From NCBI GenBank assembly GCA_014526335.1, contig JACTAT010000032.1:4810914-4874913 (forward strand): a stretch of 64,000 nucleotides of DNA, written 5' to 3'. Positions within the stretch are counted from its first letter, which is position 1. Each line of letters begins with the position of its first letter. This document shows, in pieces, positions 1 through 10,900 of the stretch. Source of the DNA: Chrysaora quinquecirrha (lineage: Eukaryota; Cnidaria; Scyphozoa; Semaeostomeae; Pelagiidae). A program made the position numbers and the translations under genes. The notes beneath the pieces were generated by a model that ran no database searches, had not been told where the DNA came from, and worked only from the letters and a program-made list of their open reading frames with translations.

Positions 1-1128
1 AGTAATCAAGCAAGCCCACCCAAGGGCAAATAGGGCTTTTATGCTTAATTCCTTCACGAGGTCATGCAATTTGTCGCAGACGTCTTCTATTGTTGCATTC
101 TTTTCGAGTTGGACGTGAAATAATCACGGATTCACGGAATGCCGCAGATTTGCAGATCTCGGTACCCCCACCCCTACCCCTACACCCCCTAATTCTCGTC
201 ATAACTCTACAGGTTAAATATTTACAAATTATTTTGTGTTATTCAATTGTTATTTTAAACATTAATGATGTGTGACCCATACACTGGATCTTAGTTCTTT
301 AAAACTACTAAGTCTTATTAACTGTAAATATGTTACGCAGGGTAAGGCTTCTGCCTTCCAGTTACCTTTTCACTGTATATTATCTCTATTACTAATATTC
401 TTATTATGCAAATGAGATGCCCCATTGTTATGGCCCTTTGTTCGATTACACAAGAAAGGCTTTTTCCCTGGGCTACCTAGAGATGCGCTTTTTTCTTTAA
501 TCGATCCCGTTTCTGGCCGGACACTGTTTTAAGATTTTTCTAAGGGTTTTGAAACCTAGAAGTTGGTTAAAATTTCGATTTTCTCTTCGCTCAAAAAAGT
601 TTTCATTTTGATGGCGGCCATCTATTGTTCCTTTCACTACACGCTAAGTGATTCTTTTGTTCTGCGGAAGTTTTTCTCCTAATTGCTCAGTTGATGTTGA
701 CATGAGCTGAAATTGGAGCTAGAATTATTTAGTGTTTCAAATTGAGGAAATATTCAAAATTTACTCGATTTTTACTCAAAAGTCTTGCAGTAAAAATCCC
801 CTAAAACTTCTGCAGTAAGTTGGACATTATTTCTGCTGTTGATTCCACGAATATTCTCAACATTTATCACGCATCGGGACTCTTTTGTCCTGTCTGTGGA
901 TTTTCTTCCGCTCAGACAAAAACATTTCTCAGGGTTCAAACGAAGCTGATTCATTTTGGAATCTTACCGATATTTTTTCGGGTTTCAAGAAGAGTTCTTG
1001 CTTTGATAGCTCCAGAAATCGCCAGGGTAAGAATTGTGTTTTGCTGTTTCGTCTAAAATGTTTCCACTGAAACGCACAGTTGAACAATTTTAAACACTGT
1101 GCCCGCAACACAATGAAAAACTCATAGG
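1..1128. other. non-coding flank, no gene seen
   Basis: No exon with a conserved protein or good splice sites is seen on either strand. If FAM50 continues beyond the left edge, this stretch is part of its intron. Short open frames here show no recognisable composition. Confidence 0.5.
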
Positions 1129-2226
1129 TTACAGGTTGAAAATTCTACTGATCGTGTCGACGACAGTGCGTTTTATTTTCCTGAGATTGGTCATGATTTT
1201 CTGTCGTATGTCAGCCATTCCGAAACCATACACAAAAGGATTGGCAACTGTGTTTGCTTGTATGAGGAGCATAGATGCCAGTTTGAATGCAGAGGCATCG
1301 TTCTTGCTTTCAAAGCCAACAGATATCATGTAGAAGGCAGCTGGGCACATACAAATCACGTACAAACCAACAACTGCGCTTGCTACGATGGCAACTTTCA
1401 TTTGGACTCTTCTGGTGTCGTTCTCTTCTGCGTCTCTTCCAAAGGTATTCCCAGGAGCAACCTTCAGCTTCTTATAGGACACCAAAAACAAACGAATTTG
1501 AACGCATGCAAGAACAACGGAGCTCGTAAGAACAACAATGATGTATATGATGCTCATTGATTTAGTGATTACCAGTGAAGCAGCTGAATAATTCGGTTCA
1601 TATCTTTCCTTGTCTAGAAATCCACAGATGAAGGCAACTCCCCATATGCAGTAAAATGCTCTGTGTACCAGATTATCTGTGACGATGTCATGCAAACGAA
1701 GGCAGTGAATGCATGCAATGTACCGCTCGTAAGACAAGAGAAGGGTTATACCACTTGCGCTGACAACGGTTGTTATACCAATGAACTCCATGAGTTTTCG
1801 AATTACTTGACAACCAACTGAATTACTTCTTGCTTGAAAAATGTAGCTTAAAACATTAAGCAACGCCACTACGGCTATTTGAATGCTGTCAGAGATGTTT
1901 AAACTGAGCAAGATTTTGTAACGAGGGATGCTCAACCTTAAATCATATATAAGAATTTTGAACATGAGGATGTAGACTGGTGTTGATATAAATGCCAAGA
2001 AAATGCAGAAAGGTCCAGCAGACGCTCTGTTACAACTATACGTTGTAAAAGTAACATTGTATGAGTTCACACTGAAGTCTACAGTTGTATTACTTGAATT
2101 CATCTTTGAGTTGATTACTTGAAGCTTACTGACGAAAAGTACTTCTTGAAGTGAACTGGTCATGAAGTGATTTTTCAAGTATATCACACCAAAAGACGCA
2201 AGCCGTAACTTTTTCCGAAGACGCAA
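1129..2226 (-). CDS. rhodopsin-like (class A) G-protein-coupled receptor, single exon
   Basis: Seven-transmembrane receptor of the plasma membrane; ligand unknown. The 365-residue frame is uninterrupted. Visible family marks: N-glycosylation sequons near the N terminus (NSSN, NTT, NVT), the TM2 aspartate in SLNISDS, the TM3 cysteine (GCQVI), an ERY in place of DRY at the end of TM3, a cysteine/proline TM6 motif (ICMCPAAFY, lacking the usual tryptophan), and NPFVY as the TM7 NPxxY motif followed by a basic helix 8. The first methionine gives about 40 extra residues; the methionine of MNSSNTTV is an equally likely start. Intronless GPCRs of this melanocortin/adenosine-like type are abundant in cnidarians. 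It is on the same strand as FAM50 and may be nested in a FAM50 intron. The subfamily cannot be fixed from sequence alone. Confidence 0.88.
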   Translation of the reverse strand: MRLRKKLRLASFGVIYLKNHFMTSSLQEVLFVSKLQVINSKMNSSNTTVDFSVNSYNVTFTTYSCNRASAGPFCIFLAFISTPVYILMFKILIYDLRLSIPRYKILLSLNISDSIQIAVVALLNVLSYIFQARSNSVGCQVIRKLMEFIGITTVVSASGITLLLSYERYIACIHCLRLHDIVTDNLVHRAFYCIWGVAFICGFLDKERYEPNYSAASLVITKSMSIIYIIVVLTSSVVLACVQIRLFLVSYKKLKVAPGNTFGRDAEENDTRRVQMKVAIVASAVVGLYVICMCPAAFYMISVGFESKNDASAFKLASMLLIQANTVANPFVYGFGMADIRQKIMTNLRKIKRTVVDTISRIFNL

Positions 2227-3465
2227 ACTAGACTCGCTACATAAGTCCCACTACTTTGCTCGATGTTGTTGTTGTTGTTTTCTACAATCGCTCTGTTGGA
2301 ATGACAAAACAAAATAAGGGGAGCGTAAACTAGAGACTCGTGTCGTGAGTCTAGGCGCAAGCCGTATAAAAAGCATTGCGAAATCCGTCAGCCGCATGCA
2401 AAAGTGAAGCCGCAAACCTATAATAGGCCCCAATTAGCTACCGAATGAAAAACAGGTGCCGAGGAACAAAAGCAAGCTATTAACGGGCCCCGCAACATAA
2501 CAATTTGAGAGATGCTTGTAGCATCGCACCACGCAGGTTTTGCGCTATTCGCTACAATTCACTGATATTTCACGCATTCAAAATCTCAGTGGGCTACAAT
2601 TGTTTTTCTTACCAATAGGATTGTCGGAGTTTTTTGACAGTTTTTGCCAGTAATTTCTTCACCTGGACCTAATTGTTACACAAATAGCTACAACAGCTGC
2701 TACTGTGACAAAAAATGAATGAAGAGCATTTCTCTTCGAAAAATTTTTTCTTCAACCAAATTCAAACGACTCCACTCACCTATATTAACCAGACAAGTTC
2801 CTCTCGTATTAATATACTCTCGAAGATTTCGGACAAGTCTCTACCGGACTCTTTGACATACCTCCAGAGAACCCTCCAGTAAAACCAACGTTACTTCTCA
2901 ACATAAACCAAGTTTTGGTAAGGACTAAGCGGGACTAAATCTTTTTAATCAAAGAGATCGAATGTCCTCCATATGATCTCATAGGATCCCATGGTCTGTG
3001 CAAACAAGTCTTATTGTAGGAAGATAACAATAAGATAACATCGTAGGAAGATAACATAGAAGAAGCTGTGGTTTCGTGGCCTGATCCCCTGATCTAGCTG
3101 GCTCGTGGTATCAGAAGCTTAGCAAGGTCGGGGTTGGGGCCCCAGCTAAGGTAGCGTCACAGGCAGGGTCGAGGTCTCGATTAGTTAACCTATTATTGAG
3201 ATCCTAGCGACTGGCGCTAAAACACCATTTCACCTTCACCTTTCACCTTAACCAGCCCCTCGTTGTCTCATCTGAAACCAAGCTCTTAACCAATGCACAA
3301 TCGTATAACTTTTGTTTCCCTTACCTGTCTGCCCGAATATTCATCTTTATTATAAATCAATTAAAGCTTTATACAAAAGATTTGCACATAGCTACGTCAC
3401 GAAGACTGTGAGCACATACATGCCTGACAGATAATAAGGATTGAGTTTGCATGTGTTCTCAACTG
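2227..3465. other. intergenic or intronic stretch
   Basis: No exon is seen. In particular the highly conserved FAM50 C-terminal block (WDGSGHRR and DPEKKWDKY types of motif) was looked for on the minus strand and not found. The stretch holds one tRNA-derived SINE and otherwise unremarkable AT-rich sequence. Confidence 0.5.
3071..3242 (+). repeat. tRNA-derived SINE, family A
   Basis: Diverged copy of the family that recurs near 11.4, 17.3, 24.3, 26.2, 39.5 and 61.8 kb. It ends in the shared block GATCCTAGCGACTGGCGC followed by a tail of CACCATTTCACCTTCACC. Better copies carry a Pol III B box (GGTTCGAGCCC), which marks the tRNA-derived head. Confidence 0.8.
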
Positions 3466-3536
3466 TAGCCAGCAGCTCAGTTGGTAGAGCGTCGGACTAG
3501 AATTCCATGGTCGCAGGTTCAAATCCTGCCTGGCTC
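3466..3536 (+). tRNA. tRNA-like sequence (pseudo-tRNA or SINE head)
   Basis: It contains an A box (CAGCTCAGTTGG), a D arm (GCTC/GAGC), a B box (GGTTCAAATCC), a perfect T stem (GCAGG/CCTGC) and an acceptor stem with six of seven pairs. The anticodon stem keeps only three pairs and the loop would give AGA (serine), yet there is no long variable arm. A functional tRNA is therefore unlikely; a decayed tRNA or a tRNA-derived SINE head fits better. Confidence 0.45.
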
Positions 3537-3705
3537 GAGGTTTTAACTTCGAGTTTGGTCGATGTGGCAATGTGCGAGTGTTACATTAAAATGAAATGCC
3601 ATAAAATCTTAAACGAAGCCTTTGTTCCCTTGCCTGTTGGTCCATGCGACTACTGCAATATTTCATACTTCATATAATTTCTTATAAAATACTAAAATAA
3701 CTTAC

Positions 3706-6700
3706 GTTTAATTTTCTCTTGCTTTTCAGCCCACTCTTGCCTTAGTTGCTCTCTCAACTTCTTTTCTTGTTCCTAGAAAAGCTCAAAGTAATAAGGAACA
3801 TTATATATATATGTAGCAAGAAAGCGGGAAAGCAAGCAAGCAATCAAGCAAGCAAGCAAGCAATCAAGCAAGCAAGCAAGCAAGCAATAAAGCAAGCAAG
3901 GAAGCAGGCATGCAAGCAGGAAAGCAGGCAAGCAATCAAGTAAGCAATCAAGCAAGCAATCAAGCAAGCAAGCACGCAAGCAATCAAGCAAGCAAGGAAG
4001 CAGGCACGCAAGCAGGAAAGCAGGCAAGCAATCAAGTAAGCAATCAAGCAAGCAATCAAGCAAGCAAGCACGCAAGCAATCAAGCAAGCAAGCAAGCAAG
4101 CACGCAAGCAATCAAGCAAGCAAGCAGGTAAGCAAGAAAGCAAGCAAGCAAGAAAGCTCAGGGGCGGACTGGCAGGGATGCTAGGTTGCGATTGCAACCC
4201 GGGCCTTCTTGTTATAGGGTCTTTAACAAACTGTTTCTGTTGTTTCTTGAGCAAATCTCTTCGATTTCTTGGGATTTCGAAGAGATTTGGATTGGTTTCG
4301 CTCAGTCTGAAAACAGTTGGAAATAACAGAAATTGTTTCTCAATGCAGATAATTGGAAAGAAGTAAAAATAAAAAGATAATCAGCATATGCGCACAAAAA
4401 TATGGAAGCAAGAAAATATAGAAATGCGAAAATATGCATAAAGGGAAATGATTATGCCATCGAAATATCGCAAATAAGGAGACGATTTTGCTATCGAAAT
4501 ATCGCAAATAAGAAAAAGAAGTATTTTACATGAACACTGTAGCCCTTGCCTCGAATTCAATTTTTTACAGAGGAGCTCGCTAGAAGCAACTGACAAGAAA
4601 AATCGCTATAGTAAAAACCGTGCCCTTTTACTGGAAATAGCAACCCTTGAGATTCGCTGCCAGTCCATCCTCTGAAAATAGCTATAAATTGAACAACGTA
4701 AGGACTAAAATCCTATAATATGCCTCAACACCATGAATGAAGCTCCTCAATTCGAATCTGCAATTTTCAATTTTCTTGGGAACGAGAACCTAGTTGAAAA
4801 GATGTATTTCACTGCGAGGAAAGTTTAAGTAACCTTTGTACTAGTCTAAGTCAAAACATCAATGCAAAAAGGGGGCATTAAGACATTAGAGAAGCACAAG
4901 CAAGTGGGGCAAGCACCGTTAATTACAACAAAGTATCACATAATTTAGGCAATAAAAATTCACCTGTATCATTATCATCTTCTTCGTCTTCATCAACATC
5001 AAAGGACAGAGTATTTGCCCTCATTGCCTTTTCTTTTTCTTTTCTTCTTTTCCGTTCTTGTCGTCGGCTAAATGCAAGGATAAAACGAGAATAAAGGTGT
5101 CAATTCCTATAAATGTTGCCGAGAGCCAGGAAAAGATAATAAGTAATAGAAAAAGCGTTCTTTTTTTCGCTGGTAATCCTCAATACACTAAAAGTCAGAG
5201 ATAGTTGGAAAATGAATGCGCTAAAATATACTTCAACGTAGGAAACTAAAAAATCGCTCGGGGTGAAATTTTACACCCTCAGTCATTTTTAACGGTCGAA
5301 TTCCTTACTGGCCCCTACAAATTTTCAAACTTTTAATCGCTATAAAGTCAAAAGTGTAAGGACTAGAGGCATACAAATTTGTCTCGAAGCTGAAACGAAG
5401 GATGCTGAATTGGGATTTGAAGCAAAATGTTTCTATAAGGCAAATTTTTCAATTCTGTTTCTCATTGCTACTCTGAGGAGTGTCAGATGAAAAGATGCTT
5501 TTAAGTATGGTGAAGGATGTTTCTGCTATTTCTCACAATTTTAAACTAGGTTTACCTTTCTTTCATGTCTGCAGCCAATCTTTTCTCATGTTCTTGTGCA
5601 ATTGTTTCTTGCTTTGCTTTCATCTCATCAAGGGTCACAAGACCTTTGAAAACATATGATGACATTCAGAGATTCTTAAAGAGCTTCAGCTACAAATTCT
5701 ATCAAATAATGATAAATGTACAGTTGTCATGCAATCTCTGCTTCATTTCAAGACCTTCATGGTAAGGTATGGGTTTACCAAATAAGGTTTTTCTTGAACA
5801 TAATCTCTTGAATCTTAGAAAGCATTCTGAATTTCACTGTTGTAATTTAAATGAAATGAAATTTTAGATTTCAAATCATCAGTGTTTTCTAGTAGAACAA
5901 AATAAGCTGGTTTTATTTATGCCTTTTTTTATTTGATGTTCGGGAATCTCCTGATATGCACAACGGAAAATCAAGTATTTCGTGTTTTTTGCATGACAAA
6001 AAGTGCGCTATTTGTGACGTCAAGGGGCTTGCAATCTCTGCGAGAAAGTGCAGTTGTTCAAGCATTGAAATTGAAGGTCTCTCTTGGAACAACTGTAAAA
6101 TGTTTCTTCCTGCTAAATTTCGTCCCTTGAAGTAGCCACAGCATGTATGCTTCTGTGTTGCAAACCTCATGAGGTTACAATTTGTTTTTGCTTTGTCACA
6201 GAGGCCTGTGATTCTCAATCCTTCCCAGTCAAACTTTCATGCCACATATCAATTTTAAGCATAAGAATGTTTCCAAGTTTCTATTTCTGATAAAAAAGGT
6301 TTAAGCAAAATTTCATTTCATAGGCACTTTAAAGAGAAGCCTTCTGTGAACAAATTATTAAAAGATGTTCCTTGCTTGCTACATCCTTGAACAGGTATTC
6401 CCACAGGCAGTGTAAATTAGAATTGCAATGTGTTCTCAAGAAACTTGGTAGTAGTCAGCCTACCTGCCAATGTCGCATGAGTGCTTGTGCGGATTTTATG
6501 GCTGTGGGTGATATCAGTTTTCCATGCAAATTTAGTCAGGTACACCTTGCAATGAATTATCTTGTTTATAGGTTCGTTAATAGTAATAATAATTAGTAAT
6601 TAGCCAATTAACAATAAGTCAGTGAATAAATCATTACATCAAGAAATGATAAATTTCTCACCAATGGTGCTAGATTTCAATTCATTTTCCACTGCATCGT

Positions 6701-7651
6701 AATGAGATTTGAATTTATTGCTCATTGTGACTATTCCTCCACTTGAAGAAAGTTCCTAGATAAAGAAAAACATAGTTTTAAACTTCTGCCAAACAGAGTG
6801 ATTTTTAATCATCATCAGGCCTGCACATCATAGGGTGGGGGTTGTTGGGGTGTATCAGTCCCCGATGCTTTTATTGGTTCTGGACAGAATCCTTTGAACC
6901 TGGTAGACAAACAGCTAAGATTTCCAAACTAAATTTCATTCAGAACTAAATTTCAAAATTCAAAATTCGGTAAATGTAATATCATTGTTTTTGTGTGGTG
7001 AGCCAAAACATTTCAGAAATACTTTGGAAGACATTTGATACATTTTCATTGCATATTTTTTTTTTTTAATTAAATTTCATTGTCAATCAAATAAACATAC
7101 AGTATATACAAAATATATTTAAAAACTCTTTAACTAAATAAAATCCTACGTATTTACATAAAATCCAATAAAACTAGAAAAGCAAGGAAACAGAGAAAGG
7201 AAGAAAAAAAAAATAAAATAAATAAATATAAATAAATTATAATTAAAATACAGTCCTTGAGCAGTCATTTTCATTGCATATTCACTGTCAAGAAAATGCA
7301 AATTTTTGAAAAAGTTGGATAGCCTATATTGGACAAAGAGGCAACACCTGTTTTGGTTTATTTGATTTGTTCCAGGAGAAGCCTGTCCCCCATTTGTTTA
7401 TTTTTACCCCAGGTCATCCCCACAAACAAACAGAGTTCTGGGAGGACATGCCCTTGCCCTTCTTGCTAAATTGCTGCTGGGTTACGGTATTCAGAACTTT
7501 TTTCATCATAGCATGCTGCTTACAATACATAAAGTAATACCTCTTGTAATTTATTCTTCATCAACTCCATCTCTTCCTTTTGTCTTTCTCTTCTTTTAAT
7601 AAGCGTCTGGGCTCTATGAGCTTCTCTAGATGCTCCTTTATACTGCGCCAT
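3706..7651 (-). CDS. FAM50A: FAM50/XAP5 family nuclear protein, 5' exons, incomplete
   Basis: FAM50A/XAP5 is a conserved nuclear, spliceosome-associated protein. Visible exons on the minus strand: 7541-7651 (start MAQYKGASREAHRAQ, phase 0 out), 6662-6755 (FKSHYDAVENELKSST), 5556-5643 (LVTLDEMKAKQE), 4964-5067 (lysine/arginine run, NTLSFDVDEDEEDD) and 3706-3772 (LREQLRQEWAEKQEKIK). All have consensus GT-AG borders, and phases agree for the first four. The exon at 4964 leaves in phase 1 whereas the exon ending at 3772 enters in phase 0, so an exon that should carry the family's DVDTSFLPD block is missing or unrecognised; the intron there is filled by an AAGC array and a hAT MITE. The C-terminal half is not in the window. 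Family assignment is firm; whether the copy is functional is open. Confidence 0.88.
3826..4158. repeat. AAGC/AATC tetranucleotide microsatellite
   Basis: About 330 bases of AAGCAAGCAATC-type repeats with a longer internal unit of roughly 110 bases duplicated. It is intronic to FAM50 and abuts a hAT MITE. The long open frames on both strands are by-products of the four-base period. Confidence 0.95.
4159..4674 (-). mobile_element. hAT-type MITE, family 1, copy 1
   Basis: Begins CAGGGGCGGACTGGCAG and ends with the inverted partner CTGCCAGTCCATCCTCTG. It is an inverted-orientation relative of the copy near 12 kb along its whole length. The flanks AGAAAGCT and AAAATAGC are only partly alike; the left flank is the expandable AAGC array. 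It lies inside a FAM50 intron. Confidence 0.85.
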
Positions 7652-7985
7652 TGTTGGAGGGTTTATTTACCTTCGTTTGCAGTGAATAAATCTGAGTGAA
7701 GGCTGACAAGGGTTGAAAAATTGAAAATATTGATGTGATCAATCTATCAATCTTCAAAAGCATAATATGCAAAATTTAGCCTGGCATCTTGTTTTGGCCT
7801 CATTCTGAAGAATAACAGATGACCAGTAACAAGCATCAAATTACTGATCTGAATTTTCATTGGATCCTTCATGTGAATTCTCTAATTTGATTGGCTACAT
7901 TTGTTCTTGATTTAGTGCATGTTATCTAACTCTGGTGAGGTGCAAAAGGTGCATTCAACTCAGTTCTTTTCCAGAAAGAAACAAG
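7652..7985. promoter_or_regulatory. bidirectional promoter region between FAM50 and RBM17
   Basis: The start codons of FAM50 (minus) and RBM17 (plus) face away from each other across 334 bases with no transposon in between, unlike most intergenic space here. Both products are nuclear RNA-processing proteins in other animals. No TATA box was identified. Transcription start sites cannot be read from the sequence. Confidence 0.6.
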
Positions 7986-10900
7986 ATGTCGCTGTATGAT
8001 GGAGTTGGGATTGATGATGGTAATCAAGATACAGATGCTAGTGGCGGCCTTTCCTCCAGCCAAATATGTAAATATTTTTGCTCTGTGAATCTAGGAAAAC
8101 CCAATTCTTTAAGGGCTTAATCGTGAAAAGTGACTGGTGGTGAAACATACTTTTACCCCAATCAATTGTGGGTAATCCCAGTAGGGTACCACCTCCAGAA
8201 TGAATTTTGGCTGCTTAATTAGAAATTGTTAGGCTGTAGACCTTTTTGATGAAAGGACAGCAGGACTGAAATTTTCAAAATTTCAATAAACATCCCTCAC
8301 TGGGCACTTGATCTAAGCTCGTTATAATCGAAAAGGTATAAAACTAAATCATAAAACTTTGAAGGCTCCTAAAATCAATAATACAAGCACTAAGGTAGTG
8401 AAATTTTGCACCAGTACAAAAGTTCTGCTCCATATCTTGAAATTTTGAATACTTCCATAATAATTGAAAAGGTCTATAGGAAAACTCTAAATCTTGAAAT
8501 TTAAAAAATTTCCATTATACTGACAAAGATCTAGACAATAACTATACCTATACAAAGGTCTACATAATACACAATAACTTTAGTGTATTTGTAACCTCAT
8601 AGCTATCATCCACCCTGCAGAGTAGGGCATTTGCACACCCAAGATTTGCAATAGAACAATAGGCAAACAATGGGATAAAACAATAGAAAGGGGCTCTTGA
8701 ACACCTCTTGACAACTGCCATACTCTGCAAATAGGGCCATTTGCTATGGAGCAGAACCTTCAATGTTGTTATTACTTCATCTTAAGTAGGCTGCTACATA
8801 TTTCTGGCCACAGTTAAGTCACCACACATCTGGTCAACTCACCTCTTTAAAAGACAACTTGCCCCACATAACTGAACAAGGCAACTCTATGAGCATAATA
8901 AGGGGGACTTTGGGGGTAGCACCCACAATATCCTTTAATAAATCTTGGAAACGCCTTCTAGAAAGCTTTTGCAAGATTTTCATGATGAAATTGAATTCCG
9001 AACTGAGGTGAGTTGACCACCGAGGTGTAGCAAGTTGACCAGAAAACAATGGCAACTTAACCTGAAAGATGTCAAACTGGTCATGTGGCGAGTTAGCAGT
9101 GTGGCAAGTTGATCAGAAACCCTTTTTCAGCTAATGTAGACCTACTAAGCATGCTGCATCCAGGCATGGGACCCCTAGTTTAACATCCCTTCTGAAGGAC
9201 ACTTCAAATGGGGGCTTACTGTAATTAATGCTGCTGAAGTTTCTTCATGCTAATCATCTAATATTCTATTCTTAGCTGGATGGTCTTCAAATTTGAATTT
9301 TATGAAAACGCAACTGCAGCTGAAGAAGGCATCTCAGTCAAAAGGAGGCTCAGGGGGACAAGTAATGACATTATCAGCTAATTTTAATGTGGGAATTGTG
9401 TTTCAAGATGCCTAATTTGTACAAAGTCTACAAAATCTACTGTAGTCAACTGTAGGTGCAAATTTTCATTGTCCTAGTGCTTATGTACAATGTTATTTTT
9501 TGGTGGGTTAAAATTTTTCGATTTTATAAAGGCTTCGACCAATCATGGTGAAAAGTTTTATAACTATTCCCTTTTCATGATCTAAGACTTTATAGAATCG
9601 GAAGCCTTTAACACTCATAAGATCAATAATGTAAGTGCTGAGACAGTGAAAGTTTGCACCTAGACTGCAAGATTTGTACACCTAATATTATATGAAATTG
9701 GAGTAAAAAACTTCTTGAAATACGGAAAACAATAAATAATGGCAGCTGCTCTTCAAAAAGGTGTATTCTGATCTGCCAAGCTCAATTTTACCCATTCTCA
9801 ATTTCACTGCAATTTGTGTTTTAAACGAAAACCTTAATTGTAATTTTGGGAAGGATATAACATATTTAATTAAATTCTCGTTATGTTTTTTGGAAACCCA
9901 TGCAGCTCAAACTTGATCTTAATCTTTTTTTTTTCTTTTAGAGGAATAAATCTCTGACCAGTGCTGGACCAGGATCAATTACTTTGGTAAGATTTGGAAA
10001 TATTTTATAATATCTGAAGTTGCAAGGTGTGTTAAGCACCCAGAGGATTTGCTGTACTCTGTTGGCTGTTTTTATTCATCCACATGTTATCTCTTTCAAG
10101 GCTCATTTGACTGGTTCAAGCGATTCAAAATCACTTTTCTTGGATGAGTATGACCCATTTAGACCAAATGACTATGAATTTATAAAAGAGAAATTGCTTA
10201 AAGCTAAAGAAGAGGGGTACTTCATTGTTCAAATGACTAGACGTGCCGCCCAGTTTTTCCAAACCCACCCATGTCTACCAATAAATTCTGTTTCTCGTGG
10301 TACCCATGTATAGAAAAAACAACGAAATTTTTACCCATTTGTACCAATATCTCAAATGTTTGAACCCAATTTAACGCCTGAGGCAACTCTAAATGCGTCG
10401 AAAAGTCATTTGCGCTGAAAACTAAAACACACTTTTTATCAGGCTTTTCAAAGCAATGCATGTCTAAAATGTTATATATATTTTACTACCCATGTGTAGA
10501 GATTCTGTATTGGCGCTGAAAAATCAACCCATATGTAGGGAAATTGGCGCTGAAAAAGTTACCCATTTGGGCGGCACATCTAGTATAACGAACAATGGAA
10601 GTACCCCAGCCTTTCTTGTATCCGGACAGTCTCAGGGCCTGTTTACATGGAGGCTGGTCAGCCTGGTCAACCGAGCTAGCTCAGTTAGGCGAGATCCTTT
10701 TTGGAGCGTTTACATGGATAAATTTTCCAGCCTGATTAGTCAAAATAGCCTTGCTTATTAACACTTTTCCATTCTTTCCTGTCAGAATATCACCTCGCCT
10801 GACCGGGCTAGCCCACTCTCCATATGAACACAAAGTAAACAAACAAAAGATTATTTTGTTCCCGTAGATCTCAGCCAGGTGAGATCCGCGTCCTTTGATC

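Noticed and set aside
3466..3536. Functional tRNA-Ser(AGA)
   Set aside because: The anticodon stem is broken and the long variable arm of serine tRNAs is absent.
3746..4254. Cysteine/leucine-rich or Lys/Gln/Ala/Ser repeat proteins on both strands
   Set aside because: They arise from the AAGC tetranucleotide array; no homologue-like core or splice support.
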